Source: Nakamurella multipartita DSM 44233
GTDB lineage: Bacteria > Actinomycetota > Actinomycetes > Mycobacteriales > Nakamurellaceae
DNA: 64,000 bases
Assembly: GCF_000024365.1 (NCBI RefSeq)
Contig: NC_013235.1
Location: forward strand, 3,038,001-3,102,000
Reading direction: 5' to 3'
The position numbers and the translations under genes were made by a program. Below, piece by piece: positions 16,201 to 23,517 of this stretch; positions within the stretch are counted from its first letter, which is position 1, and each line of letters begins with the position of its first letter. The notes beneath the pieces were generated by a model. It searched no databases. It saw only the letters and a list, made by a program, of their open reading frames with translations, and was not told where the DNA came from.

Positions 16201-16841
16201 GGCTGCACACGGACAAGGTGCTGGAGGCGGCCGTGGTCTACGGCTACTTCCCGTGCGTGTCCGAGGGCGACGACGTCGTCGTGCTGGCGGAGCCCACGCC
16301 CGACGCCGCCGAGCTGTGCCGGTTCACCTTCCCGCGGCAACGCCGGGACCGGCACCTGTGCCTGAGCGACTTCTACCGCTCGCGGGAGTCCGCGCGGCAG
16401 ACCGGCCAGGTCGACGTCATCGCGTTCACCGTGGTCACCATGGGCCAGCGCATCGCCGACTTCGCCAACGAGCTGTTCGCGGCCAACGCCTACCGGGACT
16501 ACCTGGAGGTGCACGGCCTGTCGGTGCAGCTGACCGAGGCGCTAGCCGAGTTCTGGCACCAGCGGATCCGCAGCGAGCTGGTCTTCCCCGACGGGTCCAA
16601 CGCGGCCGCCGAGGACTCCGCGGAGATCGAGAAGTTCTTCGATCTGGAGTACCGCGGGGCGCGCTACTCCTTCGGCTACCCGGCCTGCCCGGACCTGACC
16701 GACCAGACCAAGGTGATGGCGCTGCTGGAACCCGAACGGATCGGCGTCGAGCTGTCCGAGGAGTTCCAGTTGCATCCGGAACAGTCCACGTCGGCGCTGG
16801 TGGCCCACCACCCCGAGGCCAAGTACTTCGCGGCCCGATGA
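13281..16841 (+). CDS. metH: Cobalamin-dependent methionine synthase MetH
   Basis: 1186 residues, all four modules present. The homocysteine module (residues ~1-320) has zinc cysteines in GLNCATGP and LVGGCCGTTPEH. The methyl-THF (pterin) module starts at MVGERTNANGSKAF. The cobalamin module has the cap and the DxHxxG loop KGDVHDIGKNLVD. The C-terminal AdoMet-reactivation module includes AVVYGYFPCVSEGDD and YSFGYPACPDLTDQ. It makes methionine and recycles methyl-THF, so it depends on B12. A Lys/Arg/Glu-rich linker (~870-900) separates the last two modules. No B12 riboswitch precedes the gene. Overlaps the HAD gene by 4 bp. Confidence 0.97.
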   Translation: MTAAPRHPLLTALSERVLVADGAMGTMLQAQDPSLDDFAGLEGCNEILNVTRPDIVRAVHRAYLEVGVDAIETNTFGANLANLAEYDIPDRIYELSRAGAALARAEADEFSTPDHPRFVLGSVGPGTKLPTLGHAGYVTLRDAYQQEVAGLLDGGSDAIIVETCQDLLQAKSAILAAKRAMTASGIVVPIIVHVTVETTGTMLLGSEIGAALTALEPLGVDYIGLNCATGPAEMSEHLRYLSRHATVGVSVMPNAGLPQLGPNGAVYPLSPAELAQALSGFVTEFGLGLVGGCCGTTPEHLRQVVEAVRDLRAAGRRPRREPGLSSLYQAVPFQQDASVLMVGERTNANGSKAFREAMLAQDWQACIEIARAQTRDGAHVLDLNVDYVGRDGAADMASLASRLATASTLPIMIDSTEPEVIGAGLEHLGGRSIVNSVNFEDGDGPTSRYTRIMNLVAEHGAAVVALTIDEQGQARTREHKVAIAERLIADLTGTWGMAESDIVVDCLTFPIATGQEETRRDGIETIEAIRELKRRHPDLHFTLGISNVSFGLNPAARQVLNSVFLAECTAAGLDSAIVHPSKILPMARIPEEQRTVALDLVWDRRREGYDPLQRVLEMFEGATTAAGRATRAAEMAALPLDERLQRRIIDGERNGLEADLDEALTMRSALEIINDTLLEGMKTVGELFGSGAMQLPFVLTSAEVMKTAVAYLEPHMEKADSGGKGTIVLATVKGDVHDIGKNLVDIILSNNGYSVVNLGIKQPIATILSAAQDSGADAIGMSGLLVKSTVIMKENLEEMNARGIAEKYPVLLGGAALTRSYVENDLSSVFKGDVRYARDAFEGLRLMDGVMSRKRGLDPVAAAAETAKIAERKARHERSKRIAEKRKAAAAEEEQVDVPARSDVATDNPVPTPPFWGSRVIKGIALADYSTMLDERATFMGQWGLRGSKGGQGPSYEELVEKEGRPRLRYWLDRLHTDKVLEAAVVYGYFPCVSEGDDVVVLAEPTPDAAELCRFTFPRQRRDRHLCLSDFYRSRESARQTGQVDVIAFTVVTMGQRIADFANELFAANAYRDYLEVHGLSVQLTEALAEFWHQRIRSELVFPDGSNAAAEDSAEIEKFFDLEYRGARYSFGYPACPDLTDQTKVMALLEPERIGVELSEEFQLHPEQSTSALVAHHPEAKYFAAR

Positions 16842-17530
16842 GCGCCCCCGACGGTCCGCCGCTGCGCGCGGTGCTGTTCGACATGGACGGCACCGTGGTC
16901 GATTCCGAGCACCTGTGGGCGCAGGCGATGACGCAGATCGCGGCCGAGCTGGGCGGCACCCTGTCGGCGGAGGTGCTGGCCCGGACCACCGGCCTGTCGG
17001 TGCCGGCGTCGGTGGACCTGATGTTGACCGAACTCGGCTCCGACCTGGCCCATCACGAGGCGACCGAGCAGTTGCTGGCCCGCACGGCCGAGGTGTTCGC
17101 GGCCGAGCTGATGTGGCAGCCGGGCGCCCAGGAACTGATCGACGCGCTGCGCGCCGAGGGGGTGGCCACCGCGCTGGTCACCAACTCGCCGCGGGTCGTC
17201 GTCGACGTCGCCCTGCAGCGGCTGGGTGGGCACCGGTTCGACCTGTCGGTCTGCGGCGACGAGGTGGCGGTGCACAAGCCCGACCCGGAGCCCTACCTGA
17301 CCGCGATGCGAGGGCTCCAGCGGCCGGCCGCGCAGTGCCTGGCGGTGGAGGATTCCCCGTCCGGCACCGCGGCCGCGGTGACCGCCGGAATCCCGGTGCT
17401 GGTGGTGCCGTCCGAGGTGGACGTCCCCGAAGGCCCGGGCCGGGTGTTCGCCGCCTCGCTGCTGGACGCCACCGTCGACGAGCTGCGGCATCTGCATCAC
17501 GCGTTCCACCGGAGTCGTTTCGGGGCATAG
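16838..17530 (+). CDS. HAD-superfamily phosphatase, beta-PGM-like
   Basis: 230-residue HAD hydrolase. Motif I is LFDMDGTVVDSE (nucleophile and acid/base Asp), motif II LVTNSPRVV, motif III around HKPDPEPYL, and motif IV VEDSPSGTAAA. A helical cap lies between residues ~20 and 90, placing it in the beta-phosphoglucomutase/GPH-like subfamily. Substrate unknown. The ATGA overlap with metH makes it a coupled downstream gene, an arrangement also seen in other actinobacteria. Confidence 0.88.
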   Translation: MSAPDGPPLRAVLFDMDGTVVDSEHLWAQAMTQIAAELGGTLSAEVLARTTGLSVPASVDLMLTELGSDLAHHEATEQLLARTAEVFAAELMWQPGAQELIDALRAEGVATALVTNSPRVVVDVALQRLGGHRFDLSVCGDEVAVHKPDPEPYLTAMRGLQRPAAQCLAVEDSPSGTAAAVTAGIPVLVVPSEVDVPEGPGRVFAASLLDATVDELRHLHHAFHRSRFGA

Positions 17531-17537
17531 ACACCCC

Positions 17538-18083
17538 GTGCGCAGCAGCCTGGCGGTCTCCGGAGCGGCCCCGCCCGACCTGGTCTGGGAGCGGTACGTC
17601 GACCCCGCCCGGTGGCCGGACTGGTCGCCGCAGATCCGCGCGGTCGACTACCCCGGCCCGCGGCTGGCCGCCGGCACGTCCGGGGTGGTCCGCGGGCCGT
17701 GCGCGCTGGCCGTGCCGTTCGAGATCCTGTCGGTGGACCCGCAGCGCCGGCGCTGGACCTGGCGGGTGCGGCCGCCGGTGGTCGGCGAGCTGATCCTGGA
17801 CCACGCCGTGACGCCGGCCGCCGACGGCACCCGCACCACCCTGGACGTGCAGGGCCCGGCGGCCGTCGTGCTGGCCTACCTGCCGGTGGCCCGGCTGGCT
17901 CTGAGCCGGCTGGTCAGGCCGGCGGCCCCCGCCGCTGCGGCCATCGGCACCGCCTCGCCGCTGACCCGGATGCCGCCGGACGCCGGGATGTCGACGGTGA
18001 GCAGGCTCGGCCGGCCCACGTGCCGGCCCTGGTGGATCAGCACGGTGGCCGGCAGCCGGAGCCGGCCGAGGTGGCGCAGGTAG
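17538..18083 (+). CDS. SRPBCC (START-like) family protein
   Basis: 181-residue open frame. Residues 1-~125 form an SRPBCC ligand-binding fold: SGAAPPDLVWERYVDPARWPDW is the typical helix-strand opening, then FEILSVDPQRRRWTWRV and GTRTTLDVQGPAAVVL. The last ~55 residues lie antisense to phzF and lose family character (Arg/Pro-rich), so the natural domain ends near base 17930 although the first in-frame stop is at 18083. It starts with GTG 8 bp after the HAD stop, with no clear ribosome site, so reinitiation is likely. Ligand unknown. Confidence 0.68.
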   Translation: MRSSLAVSGAAPPDLVWERYVDPARWPDWSPQIRAVDYPGPRLAAGTSGVVRGPCALAVPFEILSVDPQRRRWTWRVRPPVVGELILDHAVTPAADGTRTTLDVQGPAAVVLAYLPVARLALSRLVRPAAPAAAAIGTASPLTRMPPDAGMSTVSRLGRPTCRPWWISTVAGSRSRPRWRR

Positions 18084-18793
18084 GCCCCCAGCGAGGCGGC
18101 CGCCGAGCCGGTGGCCGGGTCCTCGGTGATCGTCCCCACCGGAAACGGGTTGCGGGACTCGAACTCCATCGGGCCCCGGGGGACAGCGACGGTGACCGTG
18201 CCGGCCCAGTCCTCCCGGTCCATCAGGGCCCGCAGCAGGTCCGGGTCGAAGGTGAAGCGGTCCAGGCGGTCCTGGTCGGCCAGCACCAGGATGGGGTGCC
18301 GGTTGCCGGCGAAGGAAATGGCCGGCGGGTAGTCCGGGTGCAGGTCCTCGGCGGTGAGGCCGAGCAGGCCAGTCAGCTCGACCAGGATGCCGGCCGGCAT
18401 GGCCACCACCCACGGTTCGACGCTGGTGAAGGCGGCCCGGATCCGGCCGTCGACCTCGGTGGTGTCGATGACGATGGGGCCGGCCGGGGTGCGGAACCGG
18501 AAGGGCCCCGGGCCGTGCCGCTGCGCCAGGGCCACCGCGGTGGCGATGGTGGCGTGGCCGCAGAACGGGATCTCGGCCACCGGGGTGAAGTACCGCAGCG
18601 TGAGCGCACGCTCGGCCGGATCCCCGCCGACCACGAAAGCCGTTTCCGAGAAGCCGATCTCGGCGGCGATGGCCAGCATGGCGGCGTCCGACAGGCGCTG
18701 CGCGGCCAGCACGATCCCGGCCGGGTTGCCCCCGTCCGGCGTGGAGGTGAACGCGGCGTACCGCAGGGCCGAGGACTCTCGCGGGCTGCTCAT
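17876..18793 (-). CDS. PhzF-family isomerase/epimerase
   Basis: 305 residues, two-lobed PhzF/DapF-like fold. Markers are TSTPDGGNPAGIVL, GFSETAFVV with the catalytic Glu, the lobe-two FCGHATIATA and EDPATGSAAASLGAYL. Family members isomerise small acids, as in phenazine synthesis, but no phenazine genes are nearby, so the substrate is open. ATG 18793 is preferred because TACCGT (-10) lies 10 nt upstream. Its 3' end overlaps the convergent SRPBCC frame by 208 bp; the last ~25 residues (AAAAGAAGLTSRL) are beyond the conserved core. Confidence 0.86.
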   Translation of the reverse strand: MSSPRESSALRYAAFTSTPDGGNPAGIVLAAQRLSDAAMLAIAAEIGFSETAFVVGGDPAERALTLRYFTPVAEIPFCGHATIATAVALAQRHGPGPFRFRTPAGPIVIDTTEVDGRIRAAFTSVEPWVVAMPAGILVELTGLLGLTAEDLHPDYPPAISFAGNRHPILVLADQDRLDRFTFDPDLLRALMDREDWAGTVTVAVPRGPMEFESRNPFPVGTITEDPATGSAAASLGAYLRHLGRLRLPATVLIHQGRHVGRPSLLTVDIPASGGIRVSGEAVPMAAAAGAAGLTSRLRASRATGR

Positions 18794-18803
18794 CTCGCCG
18801 TCC

Positions 18804-18809
18804 ACGGTA
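18804..18809 (-). promoter_or_regulatory. phzF-family gene -10 box
   Basis: TACCGT on the minus strand with 10 nt to the ATG at 18793. Confidence 0.4.
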
Positions 18810-18814
18810 GCTCG

Positions 18815-18852
18815 CCGGACGGCCGATCGGTACGCCCGATCGGGCCGTCCGG
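18815..18852. promoter_or_regulatory. Large inverted repeat in phzF/yaaA divergent promoter region
   Basis: Arms of 16 and 17 bp (18815-18830 and 18836-18852) are complementary apart from one extra G, around a 5-bp centre. The repeat covers the -35 regions expected for both divergent genes, so it is a candidate shared operator. Confidence 0.5.
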
Positions 18853-18858
18853 GGGCCG

Positions 18859-18864
18859 TAGGGT
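18859..18864 (+). promoter_or_regulatory. yaaA -10 box, near-leaderless
   Basis: TAGGGT with 8 nt to the GTG at 18873. Confidence 0.45.
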
Positions 18865-18872
18865 GCCTGTTC

Positions 18873-19619
18873 GTGAACGTACTGCTGCCTCCGTCGGAGA
18901 CCAAGGCCCCCGGCGGCGACGGGCCCCCGCTGGCGCTGTCCGCGCTGGGCTTTCCCGAACTGAACCGGCGCCGCACCGAACTCATCGCCGCGGTGATCGC
19001 GCTGTGCGCGGATCCGGTGCTCGCCCGGTCCGCGCTGGGCGTCGCGGCCAGCAAGGACGGCGAGATCGTCGCGACCGCCCGGCTGCGCACCACCGGCACC
19101 CGGCCGGCCCTGCACCGCTACACCGGGGTGCTCTACGACCACCTGGAGGTGGCCGGGCTGCCGCCGGCGGCCCGGGCCCGCGCGGCCGAGCGGCTGCTGA
19201 TCACCTCGGCCCTGTTCGGCCTGCTGCGCGGCGGCGACCCGGTGCCCGCCTACCGGTTCTCGGCCGGCTCCCGGCTGGCCGGCCAGCCCACGGTGGCCGC
19301 CGGATGGCGCCCGGTGCTGGCGCCGGTGCTGGCCGGGCTGGACGGATTGGTAGTGGATCTGCGGTCGGGGGCGTACGCGGCGTTCGCGCCGGTCCCGGCC
19401 GCGGTCACCGTGCGGGTGCTGTCCGAGGCGGTACCCGGTGACCCGAGCACCCGCAGCGTCGTCAGCCACTTCGCCAAGGCGGCCAAGGGCCGGCTGGCCC
19501 ACGCCCTGGTCGCCACCCGGGCGCAGGTCGACGACGTGCCCGCGGTGATCCGGGTGGCCCGGCGGGCCGGCCTCCGGGCCGAGCGGACGGGGGAGCGCTC
19601 GATCGACCTGATCACCTGA
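18873..19619 (+). CDS. yaaA: YaaA family peroxide-stress protein
   Basis: 248 residues. The start MNVLLPPSETKAPGG is the YaaA signature (LLPPSExK), with ALHRYTGVLYDHL and LLITSALFGLLRGGDPVPAYR further on, and SEAVPGDPSTRSVVSHFAK near the C-terminus. YaaA is a DNA-binding protein that limits intracellular iron and oxidative damage in E. coli; the actinobacterial copy is assumed similar. It sits near other stress genes (ohr, photolyase). The stop codon lies inside a short CTGATCAC tandem repeat. Confidence 0.88.
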   Translation: MNVLLPPSETKAPGGDGPPLALSALGFPELNRRRTELIAAVIALCADPVLARSALGVAASKDGEIVATARLRTTGTRPALHRYTGVLYDHLEVAGLPPAARARAAERLLITSALFGLLRGGDPVPAYRFSAGSRLAGQPTVAAGWRPVLAPVLAGLDGLVVDLRSGAYAAFAPVPAAVTVRVLSEAVPGDPSTRSVVSHFAKAAKGRLAHALVATRAQVDDVPAVIRVARRAGLRAERTGERSIDLIT

Positions 19620-19637
19620 TCACCTGATCACCTGATC
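19608..19637. repeat. 8-bp tandem repeat CTGATCAC at 3' end of yaaA
   Basis: Three exact copies plus a partial one, spanning the yaaA stop codon. The unit contains the palindrome TGATCA. Confidence 0.7.
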
Positions 19638-19656
19638 GCGCGGCCGCGGCCGTTGC

Positions 19657-21159
19657 TCAGGGCGGGTCGGTGCCGCGGCGGCGTTCCTGGTCCAGCAGCG
19701 CGTCCAGGTCGGCCAGCCGGTCCAGCCCGCGCAGCGGTTGGGCCATCCGGTGGTTGCCGGACAACTCGCCCCGGTGCCGGTGCAGGAAGTTCCAGTAGCC
19801 GGCGGTGAACGGGCAGGCCTGCTCACCGACCCGCACCGTCGGCCGGTAGGCGCACGGGCCGCAGTAGTCGCTCATCCGGTTGATGTAGGCGCCGCCGGCG
19901 GCGTAGGGCTTGGTGGTGATCCGGCCGCCGTCGGCGAACTGCGACATGCCGACGACGTTGGCCACCATCACCCACTCGTACCCGTCGACGAAGCAGCGGT
20001 GGAACCAGTCGGTCAGCTCGGCCGGATCCCATCCCTGCTGCAACGCGAAGTTGCCCAGCACCATCAGCCGCGGGATGTGGTGGACCCAGCCGTGGTCGCG
20101 CAGGTCGGCGAGCACTCCGGACAGGCAGCGGGCCTGCACCGCGTCCGCGTCCAGCTCGGCGAACCAGTCCGGAAGCCCGCGCCGGGCCCGTAACCCGTTG
20201 CCGGCCGGGTAGTCCGGCCCCAGGTACCAGTACAGGTGCCAGACGTAGTCCCGCCAGCCCAGGATCTGCCGCACCACCGCCTCGGCCGCGGCGATCGGCG
20301 CCTGCCCGCCCCGGTAGGCGTCCTCGACCCGGTGCACCACCTCCAGCGGGTCCAGCAGGCCCAGGTTCAACGGCGCGGACAGCAGCGAGTGCGCCATCCA
20401 GGCGTCGTCGGCCAGCATCGCGTCCTCGTAGCGGCCAAAGGCGGCCAGCCGGTGGGCCACGAAGTGCTCCAGCGCCTGTAGGGCCTCGTGCCGGGTGGCG
20501 GCGAACCGGCGCGGGCCGTCCCGGCCGACGAAGCGGACGTCGCCGTCGCGCTCCCACCGGTCCAGATCGCGGCGCACCTGCTCGTCGATCTCGTCCTCCT
20601 GCGGCCACCAGGGCTCGGGGACACCCAGCGTCGGCGGCCCGGACCGGCCGCGGCGGGGCTTGGGTGGCGGTTCGCGGTTGTCGGCGTCGAAATTCCACCG
20701 GCCGCCGGCCGGTTCGTCGCCGTCCATCAGCACCCCCTGCCGGCGGCGGGCGATGCGGTAGTGGTCCTCCATCAGCAGCCGGCCGCGGCCGTCGGCCCAG
20801 GCGGCGAAGTCGGCCATGCCGGTGACGAACCCACGAGCCGGCAGCACCTGCACCCCGGGCAGTCGCTGCACCAGGGCCAGCGCGCCCCGGGTGGTCGGGT
20901 GGCACACCGTCAGCGCCCGGTCGCCGGCCGCGTCGGTGTACCGGTCGACCGCCCGGAACTCACAGCGGTCGGACAACTCGGCGGCCCGGTGCCGCAGCGC
21001 GGACAGCACCAGATGCGCCTTCTGCCGGTGGAACCGGCGGCGGGCGAACGCCCGGCGCGACTGCACCAGCAGCACCGGCTGGTCGTCGGTGTCCAGGAAG
21101 TGCGGCCCGAGCTGGTCGGCGAAGAGCCACCGGCGTTCGGCTGGCGCGGATGCGTTCAC
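19657..21159 (-). CDS. FeS-type bacterial photolyase/cryptochrome (FeS-BCP, PhrB-like)
   Basis: 500 residues of the deoxyribodipyrimidine photolyase-related group. The N-terminal Rossmann domain (WLFADQLGPHFLD, VLLVQSRRAFARRRFHRQK) is followed by a helical FAD domain (RQILGWRDYVWHLYW, HHIPRLMVLGNFAL, DGYEWVMVANVVGMSQFADG). Four cysteines for the 4Fe-4S cluster are visible: ARCLSGV, DYCGPCAYRP and EQACPF. It repairs (6-4) photoproducts or senses light. GTG 21159 gives the family N-terminus; an upstream ATG at 21192 adds 11 residues. It is separated from ohr by 41 bp. Confidence 0.9.
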   Translation of the reverse strand: MNASAPAERRWLFADQLGPHFLDTDDQPVLLVQSRRAFARRRFHRQKAHLVLSALRHRAAELSDRCEFRAVDRYTDAAGDRALTVCHPTTRGALALVQRLPGVQVLPARGFVTGMADFAAWADGRGRLLMEDHYRIARRRQGVLMDGDEPAGGRWNFDADNREPPPKPRRGRSGPPTLGVPEPWWPQEDEIDEQVRRDLDRWERDGDVRFVGRDGPRRFAATRHEALQALEHFVAHRLAAFGRYEDAMLADDAWMAHSLLSAPLNLGLLDPLEVVHRVEDAYRGGQAPIAAAEAVVRQILGWRDYVWHLYWYLGPDYPAGNGLRARRGLPDWFAELDADAVQARCLSGVLADLRDHGWVHHIPRLMVLGNFALQQGWDPAELTDWFHRCFVDGYEWVMVANVVGMSQFADGGRITTKPYAAGGAYINRMSDYCGPCAYRPTVRVGEQACPFTAGYWNFLHRHRGELSGNHRMAQPLRGLDRLADLDALLDQERRRGTDPP

Positions 21160-21200
21160 CCGGGCAGGTTTCCCACCCCGGTCCCGCGGCAATCAACCGA

Positions 21201-21629
21201 TCAGGACGGGTCGACCAGCACCAGGGTCAGGTCGTGGTTGCCGGCCAGCGCCCGGCTGTAGGGGCAGCGGCCGTGCGCGCCGTCCAGCACGCGTTGCCCG
21301 GTTTCCCGGTCCACGCCCGGCATCTCGGCCTCGATGGTGATGGCCAGCCGGAAGCCGTCGGTGGCGGTGCCGCCGATCTGCACGGTCACCGACACGGCCG
21401 AGTCGGTGACGTCGACCTTCTCCTTGCGGGCGACCGAGCGCAGCGCATTGTGAAAGCACGCCGCGTACCCGGCGGCGAACAGCTGCTCCGGGTTGGTGCC
21501 CTCACCACCTTCGCCGCCCATGCTCTCGGGCATGGACAGCTGGTAGTCCAGGGTGCCGTCGGACGTGGCCACCCGGCCCATCCGACCGCCCCAGGCCGTC
21601 GCGGTGGTGGTGTAGGACAGTGCGGCCAT
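21201..21629 (-). CDS. ohr: Organic hydroperoxide resistance protein Ohr
   Basis: 142 residues, OsmC/Ohr fold. The peroxidatic Cys is in AAGYAACFHNALRSVA and the resolving Cys in HGRCPYSRALAGN; the start LSYTTTATAWGGRMGRVAT and GTNPEQLFAAGY are Ohr-specific. It reduces organic hydroperoxides with thiols in the cytoplasm. The ATG at 21629 follows an AAGGGG site. No OhrR regulator adjoins. Confidence 0.92.
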   Translation of the reverse strand: MAALSYTTTATAWGGRMGRVATSDGTLDYQLSMPESMGGEGGEGTNPEQLFAAGYAACFHNALRSVARKEKVDVTDSAVSVTVQIGGTATDGFRLAITIEAEMPGVDRETGQRVLDGAHGRCPYSRALAGNHDLTLVLVDPS

Positions 21630-21668
21630 CGTCGGCCCCTTCTGCTCTGGTCGCGGGAGGTGTCCCGA

Positions 21669-23429
21669 TCAGCTTGCCGGAGCCAGCACCGCGGCCGAAT
21701 GCGGGGGCAGCGTCAGGGTGGCCCCCGGCTCGGACGCCCGGTCCACCCGCACCCCGTCCCGCGTGGCCAGCAGCAGCGCACCGGCCGGGCCGCCCAGCGG
21801 GATCCGGCGCTCCTGGTCGGACAGGTTGGCGGCGATGCGTACGCCGGACCGGTCGACCAGCAGCCAGCGGGCCTCGTCGTCCCCGGTCGCGGTCAGGTCA
21901 CCGAACCAGGGGTCGGTCAGTTCCGGCCGCGCCCGGCGCAGCGCGATCAGGTCCCGGTGCAGGGCGAGTAACCGGGCGTGCGGTTCCCGGCCGAGTTCGG
22001 ACCAGTCGAGCTTGGAGTCCAGGAAGGTCGACTCGGCCTGCGGGTCGGGGACCAGGTCCTTGTCCCAGCCCATCCGGGCGAACTCCTCCAGCCGGCCCTC
22101 CCGGGTGGCGTCGGCCAAGAACTGGTCGGTGTGCGAGGTGAAGAACTGCCACGGCGTGCCGGCCGCCCACTCCTCGCCCATGAACAGCATCGGGGTGAAC
22201 GGGCTGGTCAGCACCAGCACCGCGGCGATGGCCAGGTCGTCCGGGGACAGCTGGGCGGTGAGCCGGTCGCCGACGGCCCGGTTGCCGACCTGGTCGTGGT
22301 TCTGCGCGTACCCCAGGAACCGCCAGGCCGGCGTGGTCAGGGTGTCCACCGGCCGGCCGTGATCGCGGCCGCGGAAGCTGGAGAACGTACCGTCGTGGAA
22401 GAAGGCCCGGCTCAGCACCTTCACGATGTCCGACATCTTGCCGAAATCGGCGTAGTAGCCGTCGGTCTCGCCGGTCAGGGCGACGTGCAGGACGTGGTGG
22501 AAGTCGTCGCTCCACTGCGCGGTCAGCCCGTAGCCGCCGGCCTCGCGCGGAGTGATCAGCTTCGGGTCGTTCAGATCGGACTCGGCGATCAGCGACAGCG
22601 GCCGCCGCGCGTGCGGGGCCAGCGCGTCGACCCGCTTGGCGATGTCCTCGAGCAGGTGGGTGGCGTGGCTGTCGTTGAGCGCGTGCACCGCGTCCAGCCG
22701 CAGCCCGTCCACGTGGTAGTCCTGCAGCCACATGACTACGTTGTCCAGGATGTAGCGGCGGACCTCGCCCGAGTCCGGCCCGTCCAGGTTGATGCTGTCG
22801 CCCCACGGGCTGCCGCCCGCGGTCGGGTTGAGATACGGCCCGAACAGCGGGATGTGGTTGCCGCCAGCGCCGAGGTGGTTGTAGACGACGTCCTGGATGA
22901 CCCCGATGCCGCGCTGGTGGCAGGCGTCGACGAACCGCTGGTAGGCCCGCGGCCCGCCGTAGCTGTCCTGCACAGCGAACCAGAGCACCCCGTCGTAGCC
23001 CCAGTTGTGGGTGCCGGCGAAGGCGTTGACCGGCAGTAGCTCGACCATGTCCACGCCCAGGTCGACCAGGTGGTCGAGCTTGCCGATCGCCGCGTCCAGG
23101 GTGCCCTCGGGGGTGAAGGTGCCCAGGTGCAGTTCGTAGACGACGCTGCCGGCCAACCGCCGGCCCGTCCACGCCGCGTCGCCCCACTCGTACTCGGCCG
23201 GGTCGAACGGGCGGGTCGGCCCGTCGACGCCCGTCGGCTGCCAGCGCGATCGCGGGTCGGGGCGCACCGTGTCGTCGTCGTCGAGCCGAAACCCGTAGTC
23301 GCCCAGCTGGTCCGGCGTCGCGATGGTCCACCAGCCGCCCTCGGCCGCGGTCATCGGCGCGTCCGTGCCGGCGGTGACCAGGGCGACCCGCTCCGCGCGG
23401 GGGGCCCAGACACGGATGGTCTGCGACAT
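21669..23429 (-). CDS. treZ: Maltooligosyltrehalose trehalohydrolase TreZ
   Basis: 586-residue GH13 enzyme releasing trehalose from maltooligosyltrehalose, the last step of TreX-TreY-TreZ. An N-terminal beta domain (IRVWAPRAERVALV) precedes the barrel. Conserved regions are IQDVVYNHLG, GLRLDAVHAL (nucleophile Asp), LIAESDLND (acid Glu) and YAQNHDQVGN. A C-terminal beta domain ends LPPHSAAVLAP. Three consecutive starts exist (GTG 23435, ATG 23432, ATG 23429); the last is best spaced from the AGGAAG site. Downstream of treY by 88 bp. Confidence 0.95.
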   Translation of the reverse strand: MSQTIRVWAPRAERVALVTAGTDAPMTAAEGGWWTIATPDQLGDYGFRLDDDDTVRPDPRSRWQPTGVDGPTRPFDPAEYEWGDAAWTGRRLAGSVVYELHLGTFTPEGTLDAAIGKLDHLVDLGVDMVELLPVNAFAGTHNWGYDGVLWFAVQDSYGGPRAYQRFVDACHQRGIGVIQDVVYNHLGAGGNHIPLFGPYLNPTAGGSPWGDSINLDGPDSGEVRRYILDNVVMWLQDYHVDGLRLDAVHALNDSHATHLLEDIAKRVDALAPHARRPLSLIAESDLNDPKLITPREAGGYGLTAQWSDDFHHVLHVALTGETDGYYADFGKMSDIVKVLSRAFFHDGTFSSFRGRDHGRPVDTLTTPAWRFLGYAQNHDQVGNRAVGDRLTAQLSPDDLAIAAVLVLTSPFTPMLFMGEEWAAGTPWQFFTSHTDQFLADATREGRLEEFARMGWDKDLVPDPQAESTFLDSKLDWSELGREPHARLLALHRDLIALRRARPELTDPWFGDLTATGDDEARWLLVDRSGVRIAANLSDQERRIPLGGPAGALLLATRDGVRVDRASEPGATLTLPPHSAAVLAPAS

Positions 23430-23460
23430 CATCACTTCCTGGTTGACTCGTCGGTTCAGG

Positions 23461-23507
23461 TCGGTCGGATCAGCTCGGTCGGATCGTCTTGGCCGGATCG
23501 TCTCGGT
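23461..23507. repeat. Imperfect ~14-bp tandem repeats between treY and treZ
   Basis: TCGGTCGGATC occurs twice exactly (23461-23471, 23475-23485) and again in the degenerate form TGGCCGGATC. It fills most of the treY-treZ spacer and may be replication slippage. Confidence 0.55.
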
Positions 23508-23517
23508 CGCCCGGCGT

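Noticed and set aside
13209..16514. A ~1100-codon open frame antisense to metH
   Set aside because: In very GC-rich DNA, stop codons are rare in shadow frames. The translation is His/Arg/Gly/Val-rich with no domain, while the opposite strand encodes a full MetH.
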